Program-made: the position numbers and the translations under genes
Part shown: positions 5,702-12,389 of the stretch, piece by piece
How the letters are laid out: every line of letters starts with the position of its first letter
Position numbering within the stretch: position 1 is the stretch's first letter
NCBI GenBank assembly: GCA_046154545.1
Contig: JBJXGC010000154.1
Location: 1 to 16,525, forward strand
Direction: 5' to 3'
DNA from: JBJXGC01 sp046154545
GTDB lineage: Bacteria > Chloroflexota > Dehalococcoidia > Tepidiformales > Tepidiformaceae
Length of the DNA: 16,525 bases
The notes under the pieces: model-generated
The model's input: the letters and a program-made list of their open reading frames with translations, nothing else
The model's database searches: none
What the model was told of the DNA's origin: nothing

Positions 5702-6940
5702 GTGACACGCGCAGTGATTACGGGCCTTGGCGCCATCACCCCGATCGGCCTGACGGCCCCTGAGTTCTGGAAGAACCTCATCGCTGGCGAATCCGGCATC
5801 GGCCCGATCACGCGATTCGACTCATCGGACCTCCCGGTGCACATCGCCGCCGAAGTGAACGACTTCGAACCAGGCCACTACATGGACGCCAAGGAAGCGC
5901 GCCGGATGTCGCGCTTCGCCCAGTTCGCCGTCGCCGCCGCCCGCCTGGCGGCGGATGACGCCGGGCTCGTCCTGACCGACGCCGAGCGCCCTCGCGCCGC
6001 CTCCGCGATCGCGACGGGCGCCGGCGGCGTCCTCGACACGATCGCTGAATCGAAGGTCCTCGAAGCGCGCGGCCCGAACCGGGTGAGCCCGTTCTTCATC
6101 CCCCTGATGGCGCCGAACATGGGCGCCTGCCAGGTCTCCATGCAGCTCGGGCTGCGGGGGCCGGCCCTGGCCAGCGTGGCGGCCTGTGCCAGCGGCCTCT
6201 ACTCCTACATCGAGGCGAAGGCGCTGATCGACAGCGGGATCGCGGATGTCGTGCTGGCGGGCGGCAGCGAGGCCGCGCTCGACCCGCTGCCGATCGCCTC
6301 GCTGGCGAACATGAAGGCGCTGAGCCGGCGCAACGACGAGCCCAAGAAGGCCAGCCGCCCTTTCGACCGGGACCGGGACGGCTTCGTCTTCGGCGAGGGC
6401 GCCGTCGTCATGGTGGTCGAATCGGAGGCGCGGGCGAAGGCCCGGGGGGCGCGGGTCTACGCCGAGCTGATGGGTGGCGGCCTGAGCTGTGACGCCTTCC
6501 ACATCACGGCTCCGCGCGAGGACGGCTCTGGGGCCGCCCAGGCGATGACGGAAGCGCTGCGCATCGCCGGGATGCAGCCCGGGGAGATCGACTACATCGC
6601 CGCCCATGGGACGGGGACACCGCTCAACGATGCGACCGAGACGACGGCGATCAAGCTCGCCTTCGGCGGGGCGGCCAGCCGCCTTGCCATCAGTTCGCCG
6701 AAGTCGATGGTGGGGCACCTGCTCGGGGCGGCGGGGGCCGTGGGCGCCCTTACGGCCGTGATGGCCATCCAGAGCGGCGTCGTCCCGCCGACGCTCAACC
6801 TCGAGAACGCCGACCCGGCCTGCGACCTCGATTACGTGCCGCTGCGCGCGCGGACGATGCCGGTGCGGGCGGCAGCGGCGAATGGTTTCGGTTTCGGCGG
6901 CCAGAATGGCTGTGTGATCTTCCGCGAATACCGCCCCTGA
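5702..6940 (+). CDS. fabF: Beta-ketoacyl-ACP synthase II (KAS II)
   Basis: This 412-aa enzyme is exactly the usual FabF length. It condenses malonyl-ACP with acyl-ACP to give beta-ketoacyl-ACP and CO2. It begins VTRAVITGLGAITPIG. The active-site Cys162 is in VAACASGLYSY, His302 in AAHGTGTPLND, Lys334 and His339 in SPKSMVGHLLGAAGA, and the glycine-rich end GFGFGGQNGCVIF is intact. Thus the full Cys-His-His set plus the Lys is present. The start is GTG 5702, preceded by GAGGAG. It follows the two dehydrogenases after a repeat element and precedes the acyl carrier protein by 61 bp, so KAS, ketoacyl-processing enzyme and carrier are side by side. The partial KAS at the window start is a paralogue. 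Whether this is housekeeping fatty-acid synthesis or a dedicated lipid pathway cannot be told from sequence. Confidence 0.95.
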   Translation: MTRAVITGLGAITPIGLTAPEFWKNLIAGESGIGPITRFDSSDLPVHIAAEVNDFEPGHYMDAKEARRMSRFAQFAVAAARLAADDAGLVLTDAERPRAASAIATGAGGVLDTIAESKVLEARGPNRVSPFFIPLMAPNMGACQVSMQLGLRGPALASVAACASGLYSYIEAKALIDSGIADVVLAGGSEAALDPLPIASLANMKALSRRNDEPKKASRPFDRDRDGFVFGEGAVVMVVESEARAKARGARVYAELMGGGLSCDAFHITAPREDGSGAAQAMTEALRIAGMQPGEIDYIAAHGTGTPLNDATETTAIKLAFGGAASRLAISSPKSMVGHLLGAAGAVGALTAVMAIQSGVVPPTLNLENADPACDLDYVPLRARTMPVRAAAANGFGFGGQNGCVIFREYRP

Positions 6941-7001
6941 CCTACCATCGCGGCGGGCACTGGGGCGACACGCCCGGGGCAGACAAGGGAGAACGCGGAC
7001 C

Positions 7002-7253
7002 ATGGCTACTCTGTTTGAACGCGTCCGGGATGTCGTCGTCCGCCAACTGAAGGTCGATCCCGAGGAAGTGAAGCAAAACTCACACTTCGTGGACGACCTG
7101 CGAGCGGATTCGCTGGACATCGTGGACCTGACGATCGCGATCGAAGAGGAGTTCGCCCCTGAGGCGGAACTCGAGATCCGGGACGAGGATGCGGAGAACA
7201 TCCACACGGTGCAGGACATCCTGGACTTCCTGAACGCCCACGGCATCGAGTAA
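7002..7253 (+). CDS. acpP: Acyl carrier protein
   Basis: This is an 83-aa acidic four-helix carrier that holds acyl chains on a phosphopantetheine arm during type II fatty-acid synthesis. The attachment site is Ser37 in DDLRADSLDIVDL, the standard ACP motif. Helices follow as FERVRDVVVRQLKVD at the N-terminus and VQDILDFLNAHGI at the end. The loop FAPEAELEIRDED is slightly longer than in the commonest AcpP form. The start is ATG 7002, with a GGGAGA-type ribosome site about ten bases upstream. It lies just downstream of fabF, as expected of a shared operon. A GxxExxY cassette begins about 13 bp after its stop. Confidence 0.95.
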   Translation: MATLFERVRDVVVRQLKVDPEEVKQNSHFVDDLRADSLDIVDLTIAIEEEFAPEAELEIRDEDAENIHTVQDILDFLNAHGIE

Positions 7254-7265
7254 GCGGCGAGGACG

Positions 7266-7688
7266 GTGAATCGCCAAGGGGCCAAGATCGCCAAGGACCG
7301 CCAAGAGCCTGCAGCTGAGGTGGACGAGCTGGCGCGGGCCGTGATCGGTGCGGCGATCGAGGTCCACCGCGTGCTGGGCCCGGGGTGGCTTGAGTCCGTC
7401 TACGAGGAGGCGCTTTGTGCCGAACTGACGCTCCGCGGCATCGGCTTCGCCCGCCAGGTCGTGATTGAAGTGGGATACAAGGGCGCAAAGGTCGGCGAGC
7501 AGCGGCTCGACCTGCTGGTCGAGGAGTGCCTCGTGGTCGAATTGAAGGCGGTCGATGCGATCCTCAACATCCACAAGGCCCAGACGCGTTCCTACCTTCG
7601 CGCCACGGGGATCCACCTGGCGCTTCTGATCAACTTCAACGTCGAACTGCTGAAGGCCGGTCTTCACCGCATCGTCCTCTCTACATGA
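7266..7688 (+). CDS. GxxExxY-family PDDEXK-like protein (cassette-borne, copy 1)
   Basis: This 140-aa protein belongs to the GxxExxY family, small PD-(D/E)xK-fold proteins of unproven function. The naming motif is G40-W-L-E43-S-V-Y46 in LGPGWLESVYEEAL. The nuclease-like residues are D82 (RLDLLV) and E92/K94 (VVELKAV), and the family end YLRATGIHLALLINFNV is present. The first 13 or so residues (MNRQGAKIAKDRQE) are the translation of the left CGCCAAG array, so either GTG 7266 is used and the repeat is translated, or the true start is a later codon near residue 19. The gene fills most of a 504-bp inverted-array element. DNA binding or cleavage that helps the element persist is conceivable but unproven. 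Confidence 0.85.
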   Translation: MNRQGAKIAKDRQEPAAEVDELARAVIGAAIEVHRVLGPGWLESVYEEALCAELTLRGIGFARQVVIEVGYKGAKVGEQRLDLLVEECLVVELKAVDAILNIHKAQTRSYLRATGIHLALLINFNVELLKAGLHRIVLST

Positions 7689-7770
7689 GTCGAGCCTGAT
7701 GGCCCGGCCACGGACGAACGACTCGTCTCGTCGCTTGGCGCGCACTTGGCGGCCTTGGCAACTTGGCGAT
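7267..7770 (+). mobile_element. CGCCAAG-bounded GxxExxY cassette, copy 1 (about 504 bp)
   Basis: The left array at 7267-7307 (AATCGCCAAGG... repeated GCCAAG units) and the right array at 7731-7770 (CTTGGCG units ending CTTGGCGATT) are inverted relative to each other and enclose the GxxExxY gene. A second element at 14031-14535 has the same ends, gene and size. No transposase is present, so movement, if any, would need outside enzymes or recombination between repeats. Confidence 0.7.
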
Positions 7771-7779
7771 TCGACTGGC

Positions 7780-7805
7780 CTAGCCGCCGGCGAGGCTGCG
7801 GAGGC
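7780..7805 (-). pseudogene. Duplicated 3' scrap of the cysteine desulfurase gene
   Basis: Positions 7780-7805 match 7951-7976, the end of the desulfurase gene, at 24 of 26 bases. On the minus strand it still encodes LRSLAGG and a stop. The two changes are silent (GGT/GGC, and TAA/TAG). It lies between the right array of the first cassette and a GxxExxY fragment, so a duplication event reached into the neighbouring gene. Confidence 0.7.
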
Positions 7806-7806
7806 C

Positions 7807-7899
7807 TACCTGAAGGCGACGGGACACAGACTTGGACTCCTGATCAATCTCAACGTGCCGGTCCTCAGAAGCGGCCTCAAGCGGATCATCCTCTCCTGA
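7807..7899 (+). pseudogene. GxxExxY C-terminal fragment
   Basis: Thirty codons, YLKATGHRLGLLINLNVPVLRSG... to a TGA at 7897-7899, match the last 31 residues of the intact copy just upstream (YLRATGIHLALLINFNVELLKAG). The preceding part, including the GxxExxY motif and D/ExK residues, is missing and replaced by desulfurase-derived DNA. A CTTGGCG array (7907-7941) follows, as at the end of an intact cassette. Confidence 0.8.
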
Positions 7900-7906
7900 C
7901 TCCCCA

Positions 7907-7941
7907 TTCCTTGGCGCGCCCTTGGCGTCTTGGCGGTTCCC
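7907..7941. repeat. Second right-end CTTGGCG array
   Basis: TTCCTTGGCGCGCCCTTGGC and following CTTGGCGG units lie ten bases before the desulfurase stop. This is the right end of the truncated cassette and has no matching left arm of its own. Confidence 0.7.
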
Positions 7942-7950
7942 GGAGGTTGC

Positions 7951-9120
7951 TTAGCCACCGGCGAGGCTGCGGAGGCGGGCGACGATTTCGGGGAGGACGG
8001 AGAGGACGCGGTCGATCTGGGCGTCGGTGTTCTCTTTGCCGAGGGTGAGGCGGAGGGAGGCGTGGGCGAGGTCGGCATCGATACCCATGGCAGTGAGGAC
8101 GTGCGAGGGCTCGAGCGCGCCGGTTGTGCAGGCGCTTCCTGAACTGGCGGCGATGTCGGCCATGTCGAGGGCGAGGAGCACGCTTTCGCCTTCGACGTTG
8201 CGGAAGCAGCAGCTAAAGCTGTTGGCAAGACGGCGCGCCGGGTCGGTTGGGCCGGTGATGACGGTGTCGGGCACCCGTTCGGGAAGCTCGAAGAGGAGGC
8301 GGTCACGGAGGTGGGCCGAGTGGGCGTTGCGCTGGTCGCGCTCGTCCCAGGCGAGTTGCATTGCGGTCGCCAGGCCGGCTGCGCCGGCGAGGTTCTCGGT
8401 GCCCGCCCTGCGTTCCTTCTCCTGGCTGCCGCCGAGCAGCATCGGCTCCCAGGGGGTGCGGTTCTTGATGTAAAGCAGCCCAACGCCCTTCGGGCCGTAG
8501 ATCTTGTGGGCGGCGATGCTGAGCAGGTCGACACCGAGCAGTGACGGCGTTATGTCGATTGCACCAGCGCCCTGGACGGCGTCGCAGTGGACGACGACCT
8601 GCGGGTTGCCGGCTTTCGCCAGGCGGGCGACCTCAGCGATCGGCTGGATGGTGCCGACTTCGTTGTTCGCGGCCATGACGGAGACGACGGTGGTGTCCGG
8701 GCCGACGGCGGCCTCGAGGGCAGCGAGGTCGATGAGGCCGTCGCCATCGACCGGCAGGTAGGTGGCGCGGAACCCTTCGCGTTCAAGCTGCTCGACCGTG
8801 TGGAGGACGGCGTGGTGTTCAATTTGTGAGGTGATGATGTGGTCACCACGGCCGCGGGCGCGCTGGGCGAATGCTGCGCCGCGAATGGCGGCATTGTCCG
8901 ATTCGGTGCCGCCGCTGGTGAAGACCACCTCTTTCGGGCTGGCGCCGAGGAGGTCGGCGCAGAGTTTCCGGGCCGCATCGAGGGCGTGGTGGGCCTCCTG
9001 GCCCTCCATGTAGATGCTGGAGGGGTTGCCCCAGTGCCTGGTGTACATCGGCCACATCGCTTCGAGGACGCGGGGGTCAGGCGGCGTGGTAGCGGCGTGG
9101 TCGAGGTAGATACGGGCCAT
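7951..9120 (-). CDS. iscS: Cysteine desulfurase, IscS/NifS type
   Basis: This 389-aa PLP enzyme removes sulfur from L-cysteine, leaving alanine and an enzyme persulfide that feeds Fe-S cluster or tRNA thiolation pathways. Family landmarks are intact: YLDHAATTP (5-13), FTSGGTESDN, His103 (IEHHAVL), ANNEVGTIQP, Asp180 and Gln183 (HCDAVQGAG), the PLP-binding Lys206 (SIAAHKIYGPKG), RRAGTEN, and the persulfide Cys331 in SSGSACTTGALEPSHVL. The last block is the group I (IscS/NifS) form. Length is normal. It is transcribed divergently from the A-type Fe-S carrier at 9303, across a 180-bp gap, so the two probably form one Fe-S locus. No IscU scaffold is in view. Its 3' end has been partly duplicated at 7780-7805. 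IscS and NifS assignments cannot be separated here; the symbol is a best guess. Confidence 0.93.
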   Translation of the reverse strand: MARIYLDHAATTPPDPRVLEAMWPMYTRHWGNPSSIYMEGQEAHHALDAARKLCADLLGASPKEVVFTSGGTESDNAAIRGAAFAQRARGRGDHIITSQIEHHAVLHTVEQLEREGFRATYLPVDGDGLIDLAALEAAVGPDTTVVSVMAANNEVGTIQPIAEVARLAKAGNPQVVVHCDAVQGAGAIDITPSLLGVDLLSIAAHKIYGPKGVGLLYIKNRTPWEPMLLGGSQEKERRAGTENLAGAAGLATAMQLAWDERDQRNAHSAHLRDRLLFELPERVPDTVITGPTDPARRLANSFSCCFRNVEGESVLLALDMADIAASSGSACTTGALEPSHVLTAMGIDADLAHASLRLTLGKENTDAQIDRVLSVLPEIVARLRSLAGG

Positions 9121-9185
9121 CGCTCAAGCGTAGCGGCTCGCGGTGACGATCGCGACCCGGGGGCGGCGGGGCGGCCGCGCTGATC

Positions 9186-9213
9186 GGGGCTTCCCCCGCG
9201 TAGACGGGGAGTG
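9186..9213. other. Lone hairpin resembling a type I-E CRISPR repeat, inside a promoter region
   Basis: GGCTTCCCCCGCGTAGACGG and the following GGAGTG fold as CCCCG / CGGGG with a six-base loop, in the style of type I-E CRISPR repeats. There is only one copy and no spacer array, so it is not called a CRISPR locus. It overlaps the -35 of the downstream gene. Confidence 0.35.
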
Positions 9214-9230
9214 CCGTGCGCAACTATACT
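9201..9230 (+). promoter_or_regulatory. Promoter of the A-type Fe-S carrier gene
   Basis: A -35-like TAGACG (9201-9206) and -10 TATACT (9225-9230) are separated by 18 bases. The leader to the ATG at 9303 would be about 65 nt. A stem-loop covers the -35, which could make it a regulator site. No known Fe-S regulator box is recognised. Confidence 0.55.
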
Positions 9231-9302
9231 TTCGATAGCATCTCGCCGAGAATGCGCCCGGCACAATATCGCTGACGGCCCGCGCGCCGCTGGAGGATCG
9301 CT

Positions 9303-9686
9303 ATGGAAACCGCAACCGAAGTCCAGACGATGGTCAACATCACCGACAAGGCCGCTGAGAAGGCGAAGGCGCTGCTCGAAGCGCGCGAACTGCCCGAAGG
9401 CGCGCTGCGCGTGTTTGTGGCCGGTGGCGGCTGCAGCGGCTACCAGTACGGGATGGCGCTGGCCCGTTCGGCCGAAGAGGACGACATCGTCCTGGTGCAG
9501 TCCGGCGTGCGTATCCTGATCGACCCTGAGAGCGCGCAGTACCTCCAGGGGGCCGAGATCGACTATATCGACGACATCATGAAGAGCGGCTTCAGCATCT
9601 TTAACCCGAACGCGACGAAGAGCTGTGCCTGTGGCTCCAGCTTCCAGACGGCGGACGGCAGCGGCCAGGCGCGCGCCTGCTGCTAG
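9303..9686 (+). CDS. A-type iron-sulfur carrier (IscA/ErpA/HesB family)
   Basis: This 127-aa protein of the HesB fold carries Fe-S clusters to target apoproteins. The three conserved cysteines are present: Cys44 in GGGCSGYQYGMAL, and Cys108 and Cys110 in SCACGSSF. The N-terminal part VNITDKAAEKAKALLEARELPEGALRVFV and the middle PESAQYLQGAEIDYIDD match the family well. An unusual extra tail ends ACC (Cys126-Cys127), adding two cysteines beyond the family's usual end. ATG 9303 is preceded by GGAGG (9292-9296). The gene has its own promoter and a strong terminator, so it is a single-gene transcript, divergent from the cysteine desulfurase. Which A-type subgroup (IscA, ErpA or SufA) it belongs to cannot be decided from this sequence. 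Confidence 0.92.
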   Translation: METATEVQTMVNITDKAAEKAKALLEARELPEGALRVFVAGGGCSGYQYGMALARSAEEDDIVLVQSGVRILIDPESAQYLQGAEIDYIDDIMKSGFSIFNPNATKSCACGSSFQTADGSGQARACC

Positions 9687-9711
9687 GTCCACGCCGGAGC
9701 AGACTGATTGA

Positions 9712-9743
9712 GCGAGGGGTTGAACATCGGCCCCTCGCTTTTT
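9712..9743 (+). terminator. Rho-independent terminator
   Basis: GCGAGGGG (9712-9719) pairs perfectly with CCCCTCGC (9731-9738) over an 11-base loop, followed by TTTTT (9739-9743). It ends the Fe-S carrier transcript 25 bases after its stop. Confidence 0.92.
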
Positions 9744-9777
9744 CGTGCCTGCGACCGTATGGCGGTTCCGCGGTAGA

Positions 9778-10179
9778 GTGCCGCATCCTCCGAGGGCGGA
9801 GACGGCACGGGAGCCCCACCTGGACCTGATCGTCGATTCGATCCTGCTTTTTGGGCGCTGCAGCCTGGGCGCGACGGCCGGGCTGCTGCTCGGCTGGACG
9901 ACGCAACGCGATAAACACGTGCGCTGGGTGGTCGGGTGTGTCCTCCTGGGCTACGCCGCCGCCGCGGCGACGATGTGGCCAGACAGAGGCGCCATTGTCG
10001 CAACGGTGTTACTCCTGATACCAAGCACGATAGGGGCGGTCGGGGGGCTCATCACGGCCGCCGGGACGCTCGGCAACAAAGAGGATTGGTACATCCGCTC
10101 CTGGGGGTTCATCGGCTTCATCGGCGTCTTCCAGCTGAGCGCCATCGGCGCTATGGCGGCGGTCGATGCCATCGATTGA
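9778..10179 (+). CDS. Small four-helix membrane protein, unknown function
   Basis: This is about 133 aa with four hydrophobic stretches: residues 17-40, 48-67, 71-96 and 107-129. They are separated by short charged loops (TTQRDKH, and GTLGNKEDWYIR before the last helix). No family is recognised. The start is uncertain. GTG 9745 sits two bases after the terminator T-run and GTG 9778 has no ribosome site. The best Shine-Dalgarno, GGGAG at 9809-9813, points to an unusual CTG at 9820, which would begin LDLIVDSILLF directly at the first helix. The hydrophobic pattern argues that the frame is real. It stands alone between the terminator and the small-gene run at 10334. It may be a DUF-type inner-membrane protein. 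Confidence 0.65.
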   Translation: MPHPPRAETAREPHLDLIVDSILLFGRCSLGATAGLLLGWTTQRDKHVRWVVGCVLLGYAAAAATMWPDRGAIVATVLLLIPSTIGAVGGLITAAGTLGNKEDWYIRSWGFIGFIGVFQLSAIGAMAAVDAID

Positions 10180-10333
10180 GGCGAGCGCCACTCAACGGCG
10201 GCCGCGCCGGTAGTTCAGTAACACGGCGAAATCCGCCTGTAACCATCCGGTCACCGGCTGCCCACCTCCTGTTCACCCCGGAGCAACCCCCGGATCCCAG
10301 AATCTGACTCATCCAGGCGAGCGGAGTCGCTAG

Positions 10334-10483
10334 ATGATGAGGGATTCTCGAATGGTCCGGTACTCTTCCCCGAAAGCCACTGACTGCGCCCTTTGCCGGC
10401 AACCGGTCGATTTCGACGGCGGCCGCGTCGTCCAGCTTGCTGGCGTCATCTTCGCCCACGAATCCTGCGCGTTCCGGAGGTAG
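10334..10483 (+). CDS. 49-aa zinc-binding-like small protein
   Basis: This small gene begins ATGATG at 10334, seven bases after GGAG. The product is MMRDSRMVRYSSPKATDCAL and onward, ending FAHESCAFRR. Two cysteine pairs are arranged as a zinc site: Cys18-x-x-Cys21 in DCALCRQP, and His42-x-x-Cys45 in AHESC, with 20 residues between. That CxxC...HxxC spacing suits a single zinc-finger or zinc-ribbon fold. The stop TAG (10481-10483) comes directly after GGAGG (10476-10480), which is the ribosome site of the next gene, so the two are translationally linked. Function is unknown. It may be a nucleic-acid- or protein-binding accessory. Confidence 0.6.
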   Translation: MMRDSRMVRYSSPKATDCALCRQPVDFDGGRVVQLAGVIFAHESCAFRR

Positions 10484-10486
10484 ACC

Positions 10487-10702
10487 ATGTCCCGCACAGA
10501 AACCCAAAACGCAACCGACCCCAACCGGGGCTTCCTCCTGAACAGTCACCGCACGGGTGTTGCGCGGAACGGACGCCCAGCCGAATGCGTGCGCAAGATG
10601 GAGGCGTTGACCACATACCGCGACCAGCTGCGAGCGGAATTGGCCGGCGTCGATGCGGAGCTGACGGCGCTGGCGAGCGGGCACTTCGCGTCGGCCCAGT
10701 AA
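10487..10702 (+). CDS. 71-aa small protein with a coiled-coil-like C-terminus
   Basis: The start ATG 10487 follows GGAGG (10476-10480) with six bases between. The product is polar, with an unstructured-looking first half (MSRTETQNATDPNRG...) and a helical second half, VRKMEALTTYRDQLRAELAGVDAELTALASG. The heptad-like spacing of hydrophobic residues in that half suggests a short coiled coil. No family is recognised. It is coupled to the 49-aa zinc protein and ends only ten bases before the start of the secreted TIM-barrel gene. The three are probably co-transcribed. Confidence 0.6.
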   Translation: MSRTETQNATDPNRGFLLNSHRTGVARNGRPAECVRKMEALTTYRDQLRAELAGVDAELTALASGHFASAQ

Positions 10703-10712
10703 CCTGCAGCGA

Positions 10713-12125
10713 TTGGCGCGCCGGACGCGGACCGCGGCATCGCCTCTGCTCTCCGGACGGCGGTGGCCGGCGCCCGTGCACGCGGCCGTCCTCCTGCTGA
10801 CCGCGGGCCTCGCTGGGGCTGTCCTGAACCTGGGCAACGACGCCGGCGCCGACCCGGCGGCGGCACATCGTATCTACCTGCAATACGCGGCTCGTGATGG
10901 GACACCGCAAGGTACGGCGGCTGCGCCAGCCGCCACGCCGCCGACGCCCCGAATCGCGCGGCCGGAAGGCTGGCCGGATACGCTGCAGCTCGGCCGCTCC
11001 GCGGGCGCCGGTGAGGCAGCGGCTGTGGCCGCCCAGGCGCCGTTTGGCATCCGCTACCAGTACCTGGCCGGGGGCGTAAATACCGGGACGGGCTGGGCGA
11101 CCTGGGGTGCGGCCGGGAGTTTCGTTTCCAACTACATCGACGAGTCGCGAGAGGCCGGCCTGATCTCGGTCTTCCCCTACTACATGATCGCCCAATCGCT
11201 CCCGGGGAAACCGGGGGACGAGGCGGGCGGCGTCATCCGGAACCTGACGACGGCAGCGACGATGAGGGCCTACTGGGAGGACCTGCGGCTCTTCTTCGAA
11301 CGGGCCGGCGGGCGGCCGGGCGACCTCATTGTGCTTCATGTCGAGCCCGACCTCTGGGGCTTCGCGCAGCACCAGTCCGAGGACGACGACGCAGCGACGG
11401 TGCGGGCGGTTGTTGGCTCCAGCGGGATGCCCGAACTGGACGGCATCCCCGACACCATGCGCGGCTTCGCCCGGGCCGTGACGCTGCTGCGCGACCGCTA
11501 CGCACCGAACGTGCTCCTCGCCTATCACCTGAGTAGCTGGGGGACGGGGACGGACATCGCCCTGGGCGACCCAGGCGACGCGAAGATCGGGGAGCTGGCG
11601 ACCCGTGCCGCCGCCTTCTACCGCTCACTGGGCGCTGACTTCGACCTGGTGTTCAACGACCTGGCTGACCGTGACGCGGCCTTCAAGGAGGCCATCTACA
11701 AGGACGGTGGGGCATCGTGGTGGGAACCGGGCGACTTCCGGCGCCACGCCGTCTTCCTTCGACAGTTCGCGAGCGAGACGGGGTTGCCCATCGTGCTCTG
11801 GCAACTGCCCCTGGGGAACACCCGGATGCGGGCGATGGACAATAGCTGGGGCCACTACCAGGACAACCGCGTCGAGTGGTTCCTTGACGACGGCAGCGGC
11901 ACACACCTGGCCGAATACCGCGACGCCGGCGTGATCGCGCTGCTGTTTGGGGGCGGCGCGGCAGGCACGACCTGTGCCTGTGACGCGACCGGCGACGGGG
12001 TGACGAACCCGGCGCCGAGCGGGCCAAACACCCGCCCATCGCTGAACGCTGACGACGACGGTGGCTTCTTCCAGGAGCGGGCGCGCGCGTACTACGACGC
12101 GGGGCCGCTCCCACTCGCCCGCTGA
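10713..12125 (+). CDS. Secreted or membrane-anchored TIM-barrel protein, glycoside-hydrolase-like
   Basis: This 470-aa protein has a basic N-terminus, a hydrophobic stretch (residues 22-40, HAAVLLLTAGLAGAVLNLG), an Ala/Pro/Thr-rich linker to about residue 85, then a large domain. In that domain, beta-strands with acidic ends recur in (beta/alpha)8 order: GIRYQYLAGG, LISVFPYYMIAQ, LIVLHVEPDLWGF (Glu211), VLLAYHLSSWG, FDLVFNDLADRD (Asp311, Asp317), LPIVLWQLPLGNTRMRAMDN and GVIALLFGGG. This is the pattern of a glycosidase TIM barrel, with Glu211 as a candidate acid. I cannot assign a GH family. A Cys-rich loop, TCACDATGDG (420-429), resembles an extracellular Ca-binding turn. The start is TTG 10713 or, without the basic leader, GTG 10776. 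It follows the small zinc and coiled-coil genes closely. Confidence 0.75.
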   Translation: MARRTRTAASPLLSGRRWPAPVHAAVLLLTAGLAGAVLNLGNDAGADPAAAHRIYLQYAARDGTPQGTAAAPAATPPTPRIARPEGWPDTLQLGRSAGAGEAAAVAAQAPFGIRYQYLAGGVNTGTGWATWGAAGSFVSNYIDESREAGLISVFPYYMIAQSLPGKPGDEAGGVIRNLTTAATMRAYWEDLRLFFERAGGRPGDLIVLHVEPDLWGFAQHQSEDDDAATVRAVVGSSGMPELDGIPDTMRGFARAVTLLRDRYAPNVLLAYHLSSWGTGTDIALGDPGDAKIGELATRAAAFYRSLGADFDLVFNDLADRDAAFKEAIYKDGGASWWEPGDFRRHAVFLRQFASETGLPIVLWQLPLGNTRMRAMDNSWGHYQDNRVEWFLDDGSGTHLAEYRDAGVIALLFGGGAAGTTCACDATGDGVTNPAPSGPNTRPSLNADDDGGFFQERARAYYDAGPLPLAR

Positions 12126-12262
12126 GACGTGGAACGGACCTTCGACGGAATTTCACCGGGGGGTTGCGCCATACTACGCTGTGAATCTCCGCGAAAGTCC
12201 GTGACCGCGTCCAGGGCAGCAGCTCGGCCGGCGTAGGGACGTACTGCGCACCGGCCTCATCG

Positions 12263-12376
12263 GAGCGCGGCCGGGAGGCCGCTCACCCGCCCGGCGAATA
12301 GCGCATGCACGCGCGACCCGTGTGGTTCGCCCCGGCACTCGCCCACGGCTGGCGGAGCGGCCTCCCGGCCGCGCTC
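12263..12376. repeat. 22-bp perfect inverted repeat with a 70-nt spacer
   Basis: The arms at 12263-12284 and 12355-12376 are exact reverse complements over 22 bases and continue beyond with one mismatch. Each arm also contains GCGGCC GGGA GGCCGC, a small hairpin of its own, so arms can pair within or between each other. It could be a structured leader or a small repeat unit. Confidence 0.75.
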
Positions 12377-12389
12377 GGAGTAGCACTTC

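Noticed and set aside
7699..7899. Complete 66-codon gene
   Set aside because: It is a chimera: array DNA, then desulfurase 3' scrap read on the wrong strand, then a GxxExxY C-terminus. It is better described as a truncated cassette.
9186..9213. CRISPR array
   Set aside because: Only one repeat-like unit, with no spacers and no second repeat within the window, so it is not an array.
12126..12262. Riboswitch in the gap before the TfoX-like gene
   Set aside because: I compared it by eye with FMN and cobalamin riboswitch motifs and found no match to the conserved blocks. A covariance-model search would be decisive.
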